A stretch of 64,000 bases of DNA from Actinomycetota bacterium (GTDB lineage Bacteria; Actinomycetota; Acidimicrobiia; Acidimicrobiales; JAJPHD01). Where the stretch lies: the NCBI GenBank assembly GCA_021325455.1, contig JAJPHD010000010.1, forward strand, positions 124,001 through 188,000, given 5' to 3'. This document shows positions 9,294-18,394 of this stretch, in pieces. A model generated the notes under the pieces. The model made no database searches. It had not been told where the DNA came from and worked only from the letters and a program-made list of their open reading frames with translations. Position 1 is the first letter of the stretch; each line of letters starts with the position of its first letter. Both the position numbers and the translations under genes were made by a program.

Positions 9294-11377
9294 GCGGGGC
9301 CGCCCCCGCCCCTGGGGCCGAGGCCCCGGCCCTCGAGGTCAGCCACCTCGACATCAGCTACAAGGTGAGGGGGGCCGACCGCCTGGCCGTCCGCGACGTC
9401 TCCTTCACCATCGGCAGGAGGGACTCCTTCGGCCTGGTGGGCGAATCGGGCTGCGGGAAGTCCACCACCGCCCTGGCCATACCGCGCTATCTGGCCCGCA
9501 ACGGGCGGGTCTCGGCCGGGACCATCCGGCTCGACGGCGAGGACGTGTCCCGGCTGGGCCCTGAGGCCCTGCGGCGCCTGCGGGCCCGCAAGGTGGCCAT
9601 GGTCTACCAGGAGCCGGGCCGGGCCCTGAACCCTTCCATCAAGGTGGGCAGGCAGGTTGCCGAGGTCTTCGAGCTGGCCGGGGTCCCCAGGCGGGAGGCC
9701 ATGGAGCGCTCCGGGGAGGCCCTGGGCCGGGTGCAGATCCCAGACCCCCGGCGGGTGATGCGCTCGTACCCTCACCAGCTGTCCGGCGGGATGCTCCAGA
9801 GGGTGGTCATCGCCATGGCCCTCGCCTCCCAGCCTTCCCTGCTCGTCCTGGACGAGCCCACCACCGCCCTCGACGCCACCGTCGAGGCGGAGGTGCTGGA
9901 CCTGATCGCCTCGCTGCGCCAGGAGCTCCACACCGCCATCTTGTTCATCAGCCACAACCTGGCCGTGATCGCCCGCATGTGCGACCAGGTGGGCGTGATG
10001 TATGCCGGCGAGATAGTGGAGCAGGGCCCGGCCGGGGAGCTGTTCGGCCAGCCCCGTCATCCCTACACGGTCGGGCTCCTGCGCTGCGTGCCGGCCCGCA
10101 GGCACCGCAAGGGCGTGTCCCGCCTCGACACCATCCCGGGGTTCCTGCCCGCACCGGGCGAGGTGGCGGCCGGTTGCATCTTCGCGCCCCGCTGCCGCCT
10201 GGCCGACCAGCGCTGCACAGTGGAGTCCCCCCCCATGTACCAGGTGAGCGAGACCCGAGGGTCTCGCTGCCACTACCACCAGCGGGCCCCCGACCTGCCC
10301 GAGGCCGACGCCGCAACGGTGAGCGCGGGGCAGGAGCCGGACGGCCCCTGGACGGGCTCCACCACTCCCCTCATCGCCATGCGGGGCGTCTCCAAGACCT
10401 TCGCCGTGCGCAACGAGAAGGTCCGGGCCCTGAGCGACATAGACCTCAGCCTGTACCCGGGGGAGACCCTGGGGCTGGTGGGCGAGTCCGGCAGCGGCAA
10501 GACCACCCTGGCCAAGGTGCTGGTCGGCCTGGTCGCCCCTGACGGGGGATCGGCCCTGGAGCTCGAGGGCCGATCCCTGGCGCCCACCGCCCTCCGGCGG
10601 GCACAGGAGCAGCGACGGGCCATGCAGATCGTGTTCCAGAACCCCGACTCGGCCCTCAACCGGCGCCACAGCGTGCGCCACATCATCGGCCGTGCCCTCA
10701 CCAAGCTGGCCGGCCTGTCCGGCCGGGCCCGCCAGGACCGGTTGCTCGAGATCGTGCGCTCGGTCCGCATGGAGGAGCGCCACCTACCGCTTCGCCCCGC
10801 CCAGCTCTCCGGCGGGCTCAAGCAGCGGGTGGCCATCGCCCGCGCCTTCGCCGGCTCACCGAGGGTCCTGGTGTGCGACGAGCCCACCTCGGCGCTCGAT
10901 GTCTCGGTCCAGGCCGCGATACTCAACCTCCTCGCCGACCTGCAGGGCCGCGAGGGCGTCACCTACCTGTTCATCTCCCACGACCTCGGCGTGGTCCGCT
11001 ACCTGTCCGACAGGATCGCCGTGCTCTACCTCGGGAGGCTGATGGAGCACGGGCCGGCCGAGACCGTGTTCGCCGGCCCCCACCACCCCTACACCGAGGC
11101 CCTCCTCTCCGCTGTGCCCAGCCTGGACGGCCAGGCAGGGGAGCGCATACGGCTCGGCGGCGAGATCCCGAGCCCGGCCAACCCGCCCTCGGGCTGTGTG
11201 TTCCACACCCGCTGCCCGAGGAGGCTGGCCAGCGGGCTGTGCGAGTCCACCGAGCCCCCGCTCACCGAGGTGGAGCCCGGCCACGCCGTTCGCTGCCACA
11301 TCCCCCTCCCGGAGCTGCGCCGCCTCCAGGGCAAGGACGGGAGAGCGGCTGAGCTGCAGGGCGCCGAGGGCAGGTGA
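9290..11377 (+). CDS. Fused DppD-DppF-type ABC transporter ATPase (two nucleotide-binding domains)
   Basis: A 695-residue protein carrying both ATPases of the importer in one chain. Domain 1 has Walker [10 protein letters not shown], signature LSGGMLQRV and Walker [13 protein letters not shown]. Domain 2 has [18 protein letters not shown] and [12 protein letters not shown]. Each is followed by an oligopeptide-transporter C-terminal extension with clustered cysteines ([14 protein letters not shown] and [16 protein letters not shown]). That spacing resembles the segment proposed to bind an iron-sulfur cluster in some DppD/DppF proteins. The start ATG overlaps the permease stop. Confidence 0.93.
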   Translation: MSGAAPAPGAEAPALEVSHLDISYKVRGADRLAVRDVSFTIGRRDSFGLVGESGCGKSTTALAIPRYLARNGRVSAGTIRLDGEDVSRLGPEALRRLRARKVAMVYQEPGRALNPSIKVGRQVAEVFELAGVPRREAMERSGEALGRVQIPDPRRVMRSYPHQLSGGMLQRVVIAMALASQPSLLVLDEPTTALDATVEAEVLDLIASLRQELHTAILFISHNLAVIARMCDQVGVMYAGEIVEQGPAGELFGQPRHPYTVGLLRCVPARRHRKGVSRLDTIPGFLPAPGEVAAGCIFAPRCRLADQRCTVESPPMYQVSETRGSRCHYHQRAPDLPEADAATVSAGQEPDGPWTGSTTPLIAMRGVSKTFAVRNEKVRALSDIDLSLYPGETLGLVGESGSGKTTLAKVLVGLVAPDGGSALELEGRSLAPTALRRAQEQRRAMQIVFQNPDSALNRRHSVRHIIGRALTKLAGLSGRARQDRLLEIVRSVRMEERHLPLRPAQLSGGLKQRVAIARAFAGSPRVLVCDEPTSALDVSVQAAILNLLADLQGREGVTYLFISHDLGVVRYLSDRIAVLYLGRLMEHGPAETVFAGPHHPYTEALLSAVPSLDGQAGERIRLGGEIPSPANPPSGCVFHTRCPRRLASGLCESTEPPLTEVEPGHAVRCHIPLPELRRLQGKDGRAAELQGAEGR

Positions 11378-11395
11378 CCTGGTGGGCCCACCAGG
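11378..11395. terminator. Perfect 18-bp palindrome after the ABC operon
   Basis: CCTGGTGGGCCCACCAGG begins on the base after the ATPase stop codon and is perfectly self-complementary. A second, weaker hairpin (CCTGG-CGC-CCAGG) lies at 11437-11449 just before the end of the convergent MetE-like gene. Neither is followed by a T-run, so they may act as bidirectional or factor-assisted terminators, or as 3'-end stabilisers. Assignment rests on position and symmetry only. Confidence 0.5.
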
Positions 11396-11450
11396 GAAGG
11401 GCAGGTCCCCCACCACGCCGCCCGGGGGCCCCGCCTCCTGGCGCCCAGGC

Positions 11451-12578
11451 CTACCCTTCTCCCCACACCTCCCCGGCCACCTCCACCACCAGGGCCAGCT
11501 TGGCCAGCTGCTCGTCATAGGTGAGGCTGTTGCCCTCCATGGTCGAGGAAAAGCCGCACTGGGGCGACAGGCAGAGCTGCTCCAAGGGGACGAAGCGGCT
11601 GGCCTCCTCGATGCGCCGCTTGAGATGGTCCTTGTCCTCCAGCCGGCCCTGCTTCGTGGTGACCAGGCCCAGCACCACCCGCTTGCCGGGAGGCACGAAG
11701 CGCAGCGGCTCGAAACCCCCTGACCTGTCGTCGTCGTACTCGAGGAAGAAGCCGTCCACCTGGAGCTCTCCGAAGAGCGCCTCGGCCACGAAGTCGTAGC
11801 CGCCCTCGGCCACCCAGGCGGATCGGAAGTTCCCGCGGCACATGTGGGTCGTGACCCGCATGCCGGGCGGCCGGCCCGCCAGCGCAGCATTGATCTGGGC
11901 GATGTAGCGCAGGTGCTGGCGCTCGGGGTCACCACCCTTGGCGGCCAGCTCGGCCCGCTGGGCCGGGTCGTTCAGGTAGGCCAGGCTGGTGTCGTCGAGC
12001 TGCAGGTAGGTGCAGCCCAGCTCGGCCAGGGCGGCCACCTCGGCCGCGTAGGCAGCGGAGAGGTCCTCCCAGAACTGGTCCAGGTCGGGGTACACGGAGG
12101 GGTCGATGGCGGCCCTGCCCCCCCGGTAGTGGACCATGCTGGGGGACGGGATGGTGAGCTTGGGGGTGGACGAGGTCACGGTGGCCCTGAGGAAGGCGAA
12201 GTCCTCGGCGAAGATGGGCTTGTCCAGGTGCACCCGGTCGTGCACCCGGAGGGACGACGGCGTGAACTCCAGGTCACCGGACTGGCGGTGGAAGCGCACG
12301 ACGAGGGACTCCTCGGCCCGGCTGATGCCTCCCAGCTGGTAGATGAAGTCCATATGCCACGAGGCCCGGCGGAACTCCCCGTCGGTCGCCGAGCGCAGGC
12401 CCACGCCTTCCTGCATGGCCACCGCCTCCCGGATGGCGTCGTCCTCGACGGCCCGCAGCTCGTCGGCGCCCAGGCGCCCTGAGGCCGCCGCCTCCCGGGC
12501 CCGCAACAACCGCGCCGGGCGCAGCAGGCTGCCCACGTGGTCCGCCCTGAAGGGCGGGTCGTCCACCACCAGTGCCAT
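11451..12578 (-). CDS. MetE-like (cobalamin-independent methionine synthase family) protein, copy 2
   Basis: A 375-residue protein equivalent to the C-terminal catalytic barrel of MetE; the duplicated N-terminal domain is absent. The zinc-ligand pattern is complete: THMC (His245, Cys247), FLEYDDDRSG (Glu280) and SPQCGF (Cys341). It should activate a thiol or similar acceptor for methyl transfer. Being short and embedded in an aromatic-degradation operon, it is more likely a dedicated methyltransferase or demethylase than the housekeeping methionine synthase. ATG at 12578 is preceded by GGAAAGGCGGTGAG. It is the last gene of the operon. Confidence 0.85.
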   Translation of the reverse strand: MALVVDDPPFRADHVGSLLRPARLLRAREAAASGRLGADELRAVEDDAIREAVAMQEGVGLRSATDGEFRRASWHMDFIYQLGGISRAEESLVVRFHRQSGDLEFTPSSLRVHDRVHLDKPIFAEDFAFLRATVTSSTPKLTIPSPSMVHYRGGRAAIDPSVYPDLDQFWEDLSAAYAAEVAALAELGCTYLQLDDTSLAYLNDPAQRAELAAKGGDPERQHLRYIAQINAALAGRPPGMRVTTHMCRGNFRSAWVAEGGYDFVAEALFGELQVDGFFLEYDDDRSGGFEPLRFVPPGKRVVLGLVTTKQGRLEDKDHLKRRIEEASRFVPLEQLCLSPQCGFSSTMEGNSLTYDEQLAKLALVVEVAGEVWGEG

Positions 12579-12585
12579 CGCTAGC

Positions 12586-13899
12586 TCACCGCCTTTCCCC
12601 CCAGGCCTCGAGGGCCCGGTCGATCCAGGTGCCGGTCGCTCCCAGGTAGGAGCGGGGATCGAGCCACTGGGCCCTCTCGTCCTCACCCACCAGGCCCTCG
12701 GCACCCAACTCGTCCCCCAGGTCCCGGCCCGACGCTATCGCCCGTGCCACCGCCGCCGCGGCCTCCTCCCGGCCGAGACGGGGCGCCAGGGCCAAGCTCA
12801 CCCGCTCTGCCATCACCGCACCCCGGCTGCGCTCCAGGTTGCTCGCCATGACAGGGGCATGGACCTCGAGCCCGGCCACCGTCTCCCGGGTCCGGGCCAC
12901 GGCCCCGCCCGCCAGGGCCAACAGCTCCGAGAGGCTCCCCCACTCCGCCTGCCAGGCGCCCACGGCCCTCTCGTGCTCGGCCACCACGGCCTGGAGGAGG
13001 ACCGGCACCAGGGCCTGTGCCTGCCGGCAAGCCGCCCCCACCACCGCCGCCCCCACCGGGTTGCGCTTGTGGGGCATGGTGGAGGACCCTCCCCGTCCCG
13101 GCGCGGCCGGCTCGGTGGCCTCCCCCACCTCGGCCTGCATCAGCAGGGCCACGTCCCAGGCCACCTTGCTCGCCGTGCCGGCAGCCGTCCCGAGGGCACA
13201 AGCCAGGCGCGCCACCCGCTGGCGGGCTGTGTGCCAGGGCAGGACCGCCTCAGCCAGCCCGAGCTTGTGGGCGAAGAGGGCCGCCACCGCCGGCCCCTGG
13301 TCTCCCAGTGATGCCAGGGTGCCTGCCGCCCCTCCCAGCTGGGCGGCCAGTTCGCCTGCGGCGTGCACGAGGTCCCGCCGGGCGTCCAGGGTCGCCACCA
13401 GCCAGCCCGCGGCCTTGAGGCCGAAGGTGATCGGGACCGCCGGCTGCAGGAGGGTTCGGCCCACCATCAGCGTGTGGCGGTGGGCGTGGGCCAGGTTGGC
13501 GCACTCCCGGGCCAGCCCGGCCAGGTCAGCTTCTATGAGGGCCAGCGCCCGCTTGGAGACCAGCATGGCCGCCGTATCGAGGATGTCCTGGCTGGTGGCA
13601 CCCCAGTGCACCCAGGGCCGGGCTCCGTCGGGCACGGCTCGGCGCAGGGCGGCGGCCAAGGGTATGACCGGATTGCCTCCCGCCCGGGCGGCCCGCCCGA
13701 GCTGGCCCGCATCCAGGCTCACCTCACGGCAGGCGGCACCGATGGCCCGGGCCGCCTCGGGGGGCACCACCCCCACCTCCGCCTCGGCATCGGCCAGGGC
13801 CGCCTCGGCCTCGAGCAATGCCTGGAGCCAGGCCCTGTCCCCGGTGGCATCCAAGAGGGCGTCGGTAACGAGGATGGGGCCGAAGAGTTCACCAGGCAA
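12586..13899 (-). CDS. pcaB: 3-carboxy-cis,cis-muconate cycloisomerase
   Basis: Converts beta-carboxy-cis,cis-muconate, the product of protocatechuate 3,4-dioxygenase, to gamma-carboxymuconolactone. The 437-residue protein belongs to the fumarase/aspartase superfamily. It has VHWGATSQDILDTA near residue 95 and the signature GGSSTMPHKRNPVGA near residue 270. Those match bacterial PcaB better than adenylosuccinate lyase, and the position directly after pcaHG supports this. The TTG start overlaps the pcaG stop by 11 bases. Downstream steps (pcaC, D, I/J, F) are not in the window. Confidence 0.9.
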   Translation of the reverse strand: MPGELFGPILVTDALLDATGDRAWLQALLEAEAALADAEAEVGVVPPEAARAIGAACREVSLDAGQLGRAARAGGNPVIPLAAALRRAVPDGARPWVHWGATSQDILDTAAMLVSKRALALIEADLAGLARECANLAHAHRHTLMVGRTLLQPAVPITFGLKAAGWLVATLDARRDLVHAAGELAAQLGGAAGTLASLGDQGPAVAALFAHKLGLAEAVLPWHTARQRVARLACALGTAAGTASKVAWDVALLMQAEVGEATEPAAPGRGGSSTMPHKRNPVGAAVVGAACRQAQALVPVLLQAVVAEHERAVGAWQAEWGSLSELLALAGGAVARTRETVAGLEVHAPVMASNLERSRGAVMAERVSLALAPRLGREEAAAAVARAIASGRDLGDELGAEGLVGEDERAQWLDPRSYLGATGTWIDRALEAWGERR

Positions 13900-14416
13900 A
13901 GAACACCGTCTCCCCGGGGCCCTGGAGGCACATGTCGAAGCGCAGCCCCAGCCCGTCGGGCACCCCCACCAGGGTCTCGGCCCGGGAGGGGTCGGGCAGG
14001 GAGGTGAGGACAGGGTCCGAGGAGTTGGCGGGGCCCTCGTCAGGGAAGTAGACCCTGGTGACCAGGCGCTGCAGGAGCCCCCGGGCGAAGAGCGAGATGT
14101 CTATGTGGGGAGCCTGCATCCCGTCCACTCTCCCCGGCTTGGCCGTGGCGAAGGAGTAGCCGCCATCGGGACCCGTGAGGCAGCGACCGAAGCCGCGCCA
14201 ACCGCTCGGGGAGCGGGGCGGGAACTTGCCGGCGGGGTCGGCCTGCCAGATCTCCACCACCGCATCGGTCACCGGGTCACCCTCCCCGTCGCGGACCACC
14301 CCGTGCAGCCTGAGGAGGCCGGGATGGCCCTCGGCCACCAGGTCCCGCCCTGCCAGCCACGCCAGGCCGAACCGGAAGAAGGGGCCCACCGTCTGGGACG
14401 GCGTGGGCCCTCTCAC
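13889..14416 (-). CDS. pcaG: Protocatechuate 3,4-dioxygenase alpha subunit
   Basis: Non-iron-binding alpha subunit of the intradiol dioxygenase that opens protocatechuate between C3 and C4. The 175-residue protein begins TPSQTVGPFFRFGL, a hallmark of the alpha chain. It has the beta-sandwich motifs VVEIWQADPAGKF, GRCLTGPDGGYSF and APHIDISLFARGLL, where the iron tyrosines and second histidine of the beta chain are replaced as expected. The GTG start overlaps the pcaH stop (GTGA), consistent with equimolar synthesis. Confidence 0.93.
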   Translation of the reverse strand: MRGPTPSQTVGPFFRFGLAWLAGRDLVAEGHPGLLRLHGVVRDGEGDPVTDAVVEIWQADPAGKFPPRSPSGWRGFGRCLTGPDGGYSFATAKPGRVDGMQAPHIDISLFARGLLQRLVTRVYFPDEGPANSSDPVLTSLPDPSRAETLVGVPDGLGLRFDMCLQGPGETVFFAW

Positions 14417-15093
14417 CGGAGCCCCTCCACGGGTGTGGCCAGGTGGCCACCGAGCACCACGTCGAAGCGGTAGCCGAGGGCCCACTCCTCCTCCGTGGTC
14501 TGCCAGTCGAAGCTGGACACCAGCCTCTCCCGGGCCTGCTCGTCCCGCACCGAGAGGTAGATGGGGTCATGGGCCAGCAACGGATCGCCGGGGAAGTACA
14601 TCTGGGTCACCAAACGCTCCGTGAAGGCTCGCCCGAAGACCGAGAAGTGGATGTGGGCCGGGCGCCAGGCGTTGGGGTGGTTCCTCCACGGGTAGGCGCC
14701 GGGTTTGATGGTGACGAACCGGTAGCTGCCGTCAGGGCCGGTGAGGCAGCGGCCGGCCCCGGTGAAGTTGGGGTCCAGGGGGGCGGGGTGCTGGTCCACC
14801 TCGTGGGCGTAGCGGCCGGCCGCGTTGGCCTGCCAGATCTCGACCAGCTGGCCGGCCACGGCCCTCCCGTCCCCGTCTAGGAGGCGGCCGGACACGTTGA
14901 TGCGCTGTCCCAGGGGTTCTCCCTCGTGGTGGCAGGTCAGGTCGGCGTCCCCGGGCTCCACCTCGTCCTCTCCGAACACCGGCCCGCTCGCCTCGGTAGG
15001 GCCGCCGGGCAGGGGCACCAGCGGTCTCCGGGGGGCCCGCAGGGCCGAGGAGCGGTATGCAGGCTCGTCGTAGGGAGGGTCCGGGGATGCCAT
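14413..15093 (-). CDS. pcaH: Protocatechuate 3,4-dioxygenase beta subunit
   Basis: Iron-carrying catalytic subunit of protocatechuate 3,4-dioxygenase. The 226-residue protein shows AYRSSALRAP and GPVFGEDEVEPGDADLT at the N-terminus, then VEIWQANAAGRYAH. The segments PGAYPW, WRPAHIHFSVFG and LVTQMYFPGDPL carry the tyrosine and histidine ligands of the ferric iron. The ATG at 15093 fits the family length. An in-frame TTG at 15144 overlapping the upstream stop is the alternative. It is followed directly by pcaG. Confidence 0.93.
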   Translation of the reverse strand: MASPDPPYDEPAYRSSALRAPRRPLVPLPGGPTEASGPVFGEDEVEPGDADLTCHHEGEPLGQRINVSGRLLDGDGRAVAGQLVEIWQANAAGRYAHEVDQHPAPLDPNFTGAGRCLTGPDGSYRFVTIKPGAYPWRNHPNAWRPAHIHFSVFGRAFTERLVTQMYFPGDPLLAHDPIYLSVRDEQARERLVSSFDWQTTEEEWALGYRFDVVLGGHLATPVEGLR

Positions 15094-15140
15094 GCGATCG
15101 GGGGTGCGCCGGGCAGGGTAACCCCGCCCATCCGGGCAAG

Positions 15141-16190
15141 TCAACGGTCCGGGATGGCCTGCTGACGCTGGCGAAGCAACTTCGCCGCCTCCACCAGGGA
15201 CCGCATCTTGCCCAGGGCCGAGTGACGGGGGAGGTACTTCATGCCGCAGTCGGGGGCCAGGACGAGGTCCCGGGCCTCCCGGTGCTCCAGCGCCCGCTCC
15301 ACCCGGTCCACCACCACCTGAGGGTCCTCCACCGCCGGGTCGGAGAGGTCGAGGACCCCGAGGATGATCTGCTTGCCAGGCAACTGGCGCAGGACCGAAC
15401 AGTCCAGGCCGGACTGGGCCGTCTCGATGGATACCTGGTCAACGGGCACACCGGCCAGCTCGGCCAGGAAGGAGTAGGCGGGGGGGCGGCCATGGACGAT
15501 GGCGGCATAGCCGAAGCAGACATGCACCGCTGTCCGGCCCGGAACCCCCTCCAGCGCCTGCTGCAGGGCCTCCAGGCCGTGCTCCCGGGCCGCCTCGGGG
15601 CGGGCCTGCATGTAGGGCTCGTCCAGCTGGACGATGTCCATGCCGCAGGCGAACAGGTCCCGGACCTCGGCGTTGACCACCTCGGCGAAGGCCAGGGCCA
15701 GCGCACGGGCGTCGCCGTAGAAGTCGTCCTGGGCCTGCTGGGACATGGTGAAGGGCCCCGGAACGGTCATCTTGGCCAGGCGGTCGGTGCGCTGGCGCAG
15801 GAAGAGGGCGTCCCTCACCAGCACCGGGTGGCGCCGGCGGATGGGGCCCACGACCCTCGGGACCGGGTTGGGGCGTCCACTGCGGTCCATGGCGACGCCA
15901 GGGTTGTCTACGTCCACCCCTTCGAGAGCGGTGGCGAAGCGGTTGGAGTAGCTCTCCCGGCGGATCTCGCCGTCCGTGATGATGTCCAGCCCCGCCTCGA
16001 CCTGGGCGGCGATGGCCAGTTCGGTGGCATCGTCCTGGGCTTGCTCCAGCCACTCGGGCGCCACCCGCCACAGCTCCCTGGCCCGGGCCCGGGGCGGGAG
16101 CCGGGAGGCCAGCCTGGTCCTGTCGACGAGCCAGTCCGGCTGGGGCAGGCTGCCCACCAGGCTGGTTGGGAACAGGGGGAGGTCCGTCAC
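15141..16190 (-). CDS. MetE-like (cobalamin-independent methionine synthase family) protein, copy 1
   Basis: A 349-residue single-barrel MetE-type protein. It keeps the zinc site: VHVC (His223, Cys225), SIETAQSG (Glu256) and APDCGMKYL (Cys315), and the N-terminal LVGSLPQP loop. DIVQLDEPYM matches the family substrate strand. It is clearly diverged from copy 2 in the same operon, so the two are unlikely to be redundant. Candidate roles are transfer of a methyl group from a methoxylated aromatic or to a thiol acceptor; sequence alone cannot decide. GTG start overlaps the preceding MDR gene stop (GTGA). Confidence 0.85.
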   Translation of the reverse strand: MTDLPLFPTSLVGSLPQPDWLVDRTRLASRLPPRARARELWRVAPEWLEQAQDDATELAIAAQVEAGLDIITDGEIRRESYSNRFATALEGVDVDNPGVAMDRSGRPNPVPRVVGPIRRRHPVLVRDALFLRQRTDRLAKMTVPGPFTMSQQAQDDFYGDARALALAFAEVVNAEVRDLFACGMDIVQLDEPYMQARPEAAREHGLEALQQALEGVPGRTAVHVCFGYAAIVHGRPPAYSFLAELAGVPVDQVSIETAQSGLDCSVLRQLPGKQIILGVLDLSDPAVEDPQVVVDRVERALEHREARDLVLAPDCGMKYLPRHSALGKMRSLVEAAKLLRQRQQAIPDR

Positions 16191-17158
16191 GGCACCAGGA
16201 CCACCCTGCTGGTCGCCTTGCCCTCCTGTTGTCGGCGCCAGGCCTGCTCGACCTCCGCCAGCGGGGCGGTGTCAAAGGCCAGGCCGATGCGGCCGGCAGC
16301 GGCGTGGCCCAGCACGGTGCCGAGGGCGGCAGAGGTCTCGGCCGCCCCGAGGGATGCATTGGTGTAGCCGAGGATGGAGAGGCTGCGGCCGCGGATGGTG
16401 GCCGAGTCGAAGGTGGCTGTCTCCGCCGCTGCGCTCCCGAGCTGCACCAGGCGGCCCCCCGGCCCGAGGGCCCGCAGGGCGGCGCTGGCCGCCAGGCCGA
16501 AGATGGGGTCGATCACCACATCGACCGGCCCGCCGCAGGCGGCCTCGAACCGCCCGGCCAACTCGCCCACGTCCTCGCCGGTGGGGTCGACCGCGGCGTC
16601 GGCGCCCCTGGACATGACCGCCTCCCGTCCCTCGGGGGACCGGGCCGTCCCGGCCACGTAGCCGGCCCCCAGAATGCGCGCCGCCTGGAGGGCCACCTGC
16701 CCCACCGCGCCGCTGGCGCCCAGCACGAGGACGCGCTCACCAGGCTGGAGGCGGGCCCGGCCGGACAGGGCCTCCCAGGCAGCCACGGCCGAGAGCCCCA
16801 GGGCCGCTGCCGCCGCGCTGCCCACGGCTTCGGGGACCTCGACCAGGCCCTCGGGCGGGACCGCCACCAGCTCGGCCATGGCCCCGTTCTCGCCGGGCCG
16901 GATCCCCGCCCCGGTCTGGAACCACACCCTCCGGCCGAGGCCCGATCCCCCCCGGACCAGGCCCACGCCCTGCACGCCAGGCACGTAGGGCAAGGGCGGG
17001 GCCCCGAAGTAGGAGCTGCCGCTGGCGAGGAAGACGTCCAGGGGCGAGATGGGGGCGGCCTCCACTTCGACCAGCACCTGGCCCTCGGCCACCTCGGGGT
17101 CGGGAGCGTCGCTCCGGCGGGGCGGCTGGCCGTAGTGGGTGAGGAGGGCGGCCTTCAC
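16187..17158 (-). CDS. Zinc-independent MDR / quinone-oxidoreductase-type dehydrogenase
   Basis: A 323-residue medium-chain dehydrogenase/reductase. The N-terminal GroES-like domain (APISPLDVFLASG, then PYVPGVQGVGLV) lacks the catalytic zinc cysteine/histidine set. The Rossmann domain holds VLVLGASGAVGQVALQAARI near residue 150, as in NADPH quinone oxidoreductases. In an aromatic-catabolism operon it could reduce an enone or quinoid intermediate. GTG start; seven bases separate it from the LigA-like gene and four overlap the next gene. Confidence 0.86.
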   Translation of the reverse strand: MKAALLTHYGQPPRRSDAPDPEVAEGQVLVEVEAAPISPLDVFLASGSSYFGAPPLPYVPGVQGVGLVRGGSGLGRRVWFQTGAGIRPGENGAMAELVAVPPEGLVEVPEAVGSAAAAALGLSAVAAWEALSGRARLQPGERVLVLGASGAVGQVALQAARILGAGYVAGTARSPEGREAVMSRGADAAVDPTGEDVGELAGRFEAACGGPVDVVIDPIFGLAASAALRALGPGGRLVQLGSAAAETATFDSATIRGRSLSILGYTNASLGAAETSAALGTVLGHAAAGRIGLAFDTAPLAEVEQAWRRQQEGKATSRVVLVP

Positions 17159-17165
17159 CGGGGCA

Positions 17166-17531
17166 TCAGGTGGTGATGTCGGGCTGGGGCCTCCCCAGCC
17201 AGGGGGAGAGCCGGGAGGCGTACTCCCGCTGGAAGCCCAGGGGCTCGGGGTGGTCCCGCTCGAACATGGCGATGAACAGCGTGAGGGTGAGGAAGGGATG
17301 GGCCCCCAGCTCGTAGAGCTTGGGGTAGTCGTGGGCCCGCAGGGCGGCCCGCTCCTCCTCCTCGAAGGAGAGCCAGGTGGAGGACTCGCCGGCGTGGCAC
17401 CTGAGGAGCAGGTTGGCCTGGTTCCTCTCCCACCACTCCACCGTCCCGACAGGGTCGCAGCGGTACCTCTCGACCAGCTCAGGGTCCCGGTCGACCGTGT
17501 AGAGGAACTTGTCCACGAGGTACCGGCTCAC
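17166..17531 (-). CDS. Extradiol ring-cleavage dioxygenase alpha subunit (LigA-like)
   Basis: A 121-residue helical subunit related to LigA of protocatechuate 4,5-dioxygenase. The conserved run YELGAHPFLTLTLFIAMFERD forms the lid over the active site in the LigAB structure. The GTG start overlaps the LigB-like stop by GTGA. LigA proteins occur only with LigB-type catalytic subunits, so the pair defines a second ring-cleavage activity beside PcaHG. The exact substrate (protocatechuate, gallate, 3-O-methylgallate or other) is not resolvable. Confidence 0.85.
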   Translation of the reverse strand: MSRYLVDKFLYTVDRDPELVERYRCDPVGTVEWWERNQANLLLRCHAGESSTWLSFEEEERAALRAHDYPKLYELGAHPFLTLTLFIAMFERDHPEPLGFQREYASRLSPWLGRPQPDITT

Positions 17532-18388
17532 CGGGCCGCCTCGGGGTACCACGTGAAGTAGGCCTCCATGGTGTGGAACAGGTCGAGGGTGTCGACGTAG
17601 TCGGCCTTCACCCCGTCGCCGGCCACCCCCATCATGAGCAGGAAGTCCATGAAGCCGTGAGTGGCGTTGCCCGGGGCCCACAGGCTCTCCAGGGTCACCT
17701 CGGCCAAGGCCCCCTCCACGTCGGCGGTGGCTATCCACTGGACAGCCTTGGCGTCGAACTCGGGATCGGGACCATGGGGGCCGAACTGCCGGGGCCCGCC
17801 CAGCTCCAGCGAGAGGTGCCCGGTGCCGATGATGGCCACCCGCAGGTCGCTCTCCCAGGACTCCACGAGCCGGCGCAGGGTCCTGCCCAGCTCGACGAAG
17901 CGAGCGGGCTGAGGCAGGGGCGGGGCGAAGATGTTGGTGTACACCGGTACCACGGGCAGGTCGTTCTGAGGCCGCAGGGTGATGATGGGGCAGGTGACGC
18001 TGTGGTCAAGCCGCAGCTCGTTGGAGAAGGCCAGGTCGAACCCGGCGTCGAGGCCTCCCCGGAGGAGATGGCGGGAGAGGCCGAGGTGGCCGGTCAGGAG
18101 CATCCTCGGCAGGCCGAACTCGCGCTCTTCGTTGTACCAGTTGGCGTCGTAGAAGGGGGCGCTCCCGACAAGGAACTGGGGCATGCTGTCCAGCCACAGC
18201 TGGTGGAAGTGGTCCGAGCCGACCAGCACCAGGACGTCGGGCCGGGCCCGGGTCAGCGTCTGGCGGAAGGCCTCCACCTTGCCGACCCATTCCTGGGCGA
18301 ACGGAGGACGCTCGGGCGCAGGGGCCGTGCTGGCCCGGTAGTAGAAGGGGTGGTGGGTGGAGGCGATCACCGCCGCAATGGTGGCCAT
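17528..18388 (-). CDS. Class III extradiol dioxygenase catalytic subunit (LigB-like)
   Basis: A 286-residue Fe(II) dioxygenase subunit. Ligand and catalytic positions typical of LigB are present: STHHPFYY near residue 10, VGSDHFHQLWL near residue 58, and IIGTGHLSLELGGP near residue 190 with the catalytic His. APGNATHGFMDFLLMMG and YVDTLDLFHTMEAYFTWY close the protein as in gallate/protocatechuate 4,5-dioxygenases. It is followed by its LigA-like partner. ATG start, six bases after the citryl-CoA-lyase-like gene. Confidence 0.88.
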   Translation of the reverse strand: MATIAAVIASTHHPFYYRASTAPAPERPPFAQEWVGKVEAFRQTLTRARPDVLVLVGSDHFHQLWLDSMPQFLVGSAPFYDANWYNEEREFGLPRMLLTGHLGLSRHLLRGGLDAGFDLAFSNELRLDHSVTCPIITLRPQNDLPVVPVYTNIFAPPLPQPARFVELGRTLRRLVESWESDLRVAIIGTGHLSLELGGPRQFGPHGPDPEFDAKAVQWIATADVEGALAEVTLESLWAPGNATHGFMDFLLMMGVAGDGVKADYVDTLDLFHTMEAYFTWYPEAAR

Positions 18389-18394
18389 GGGCTC

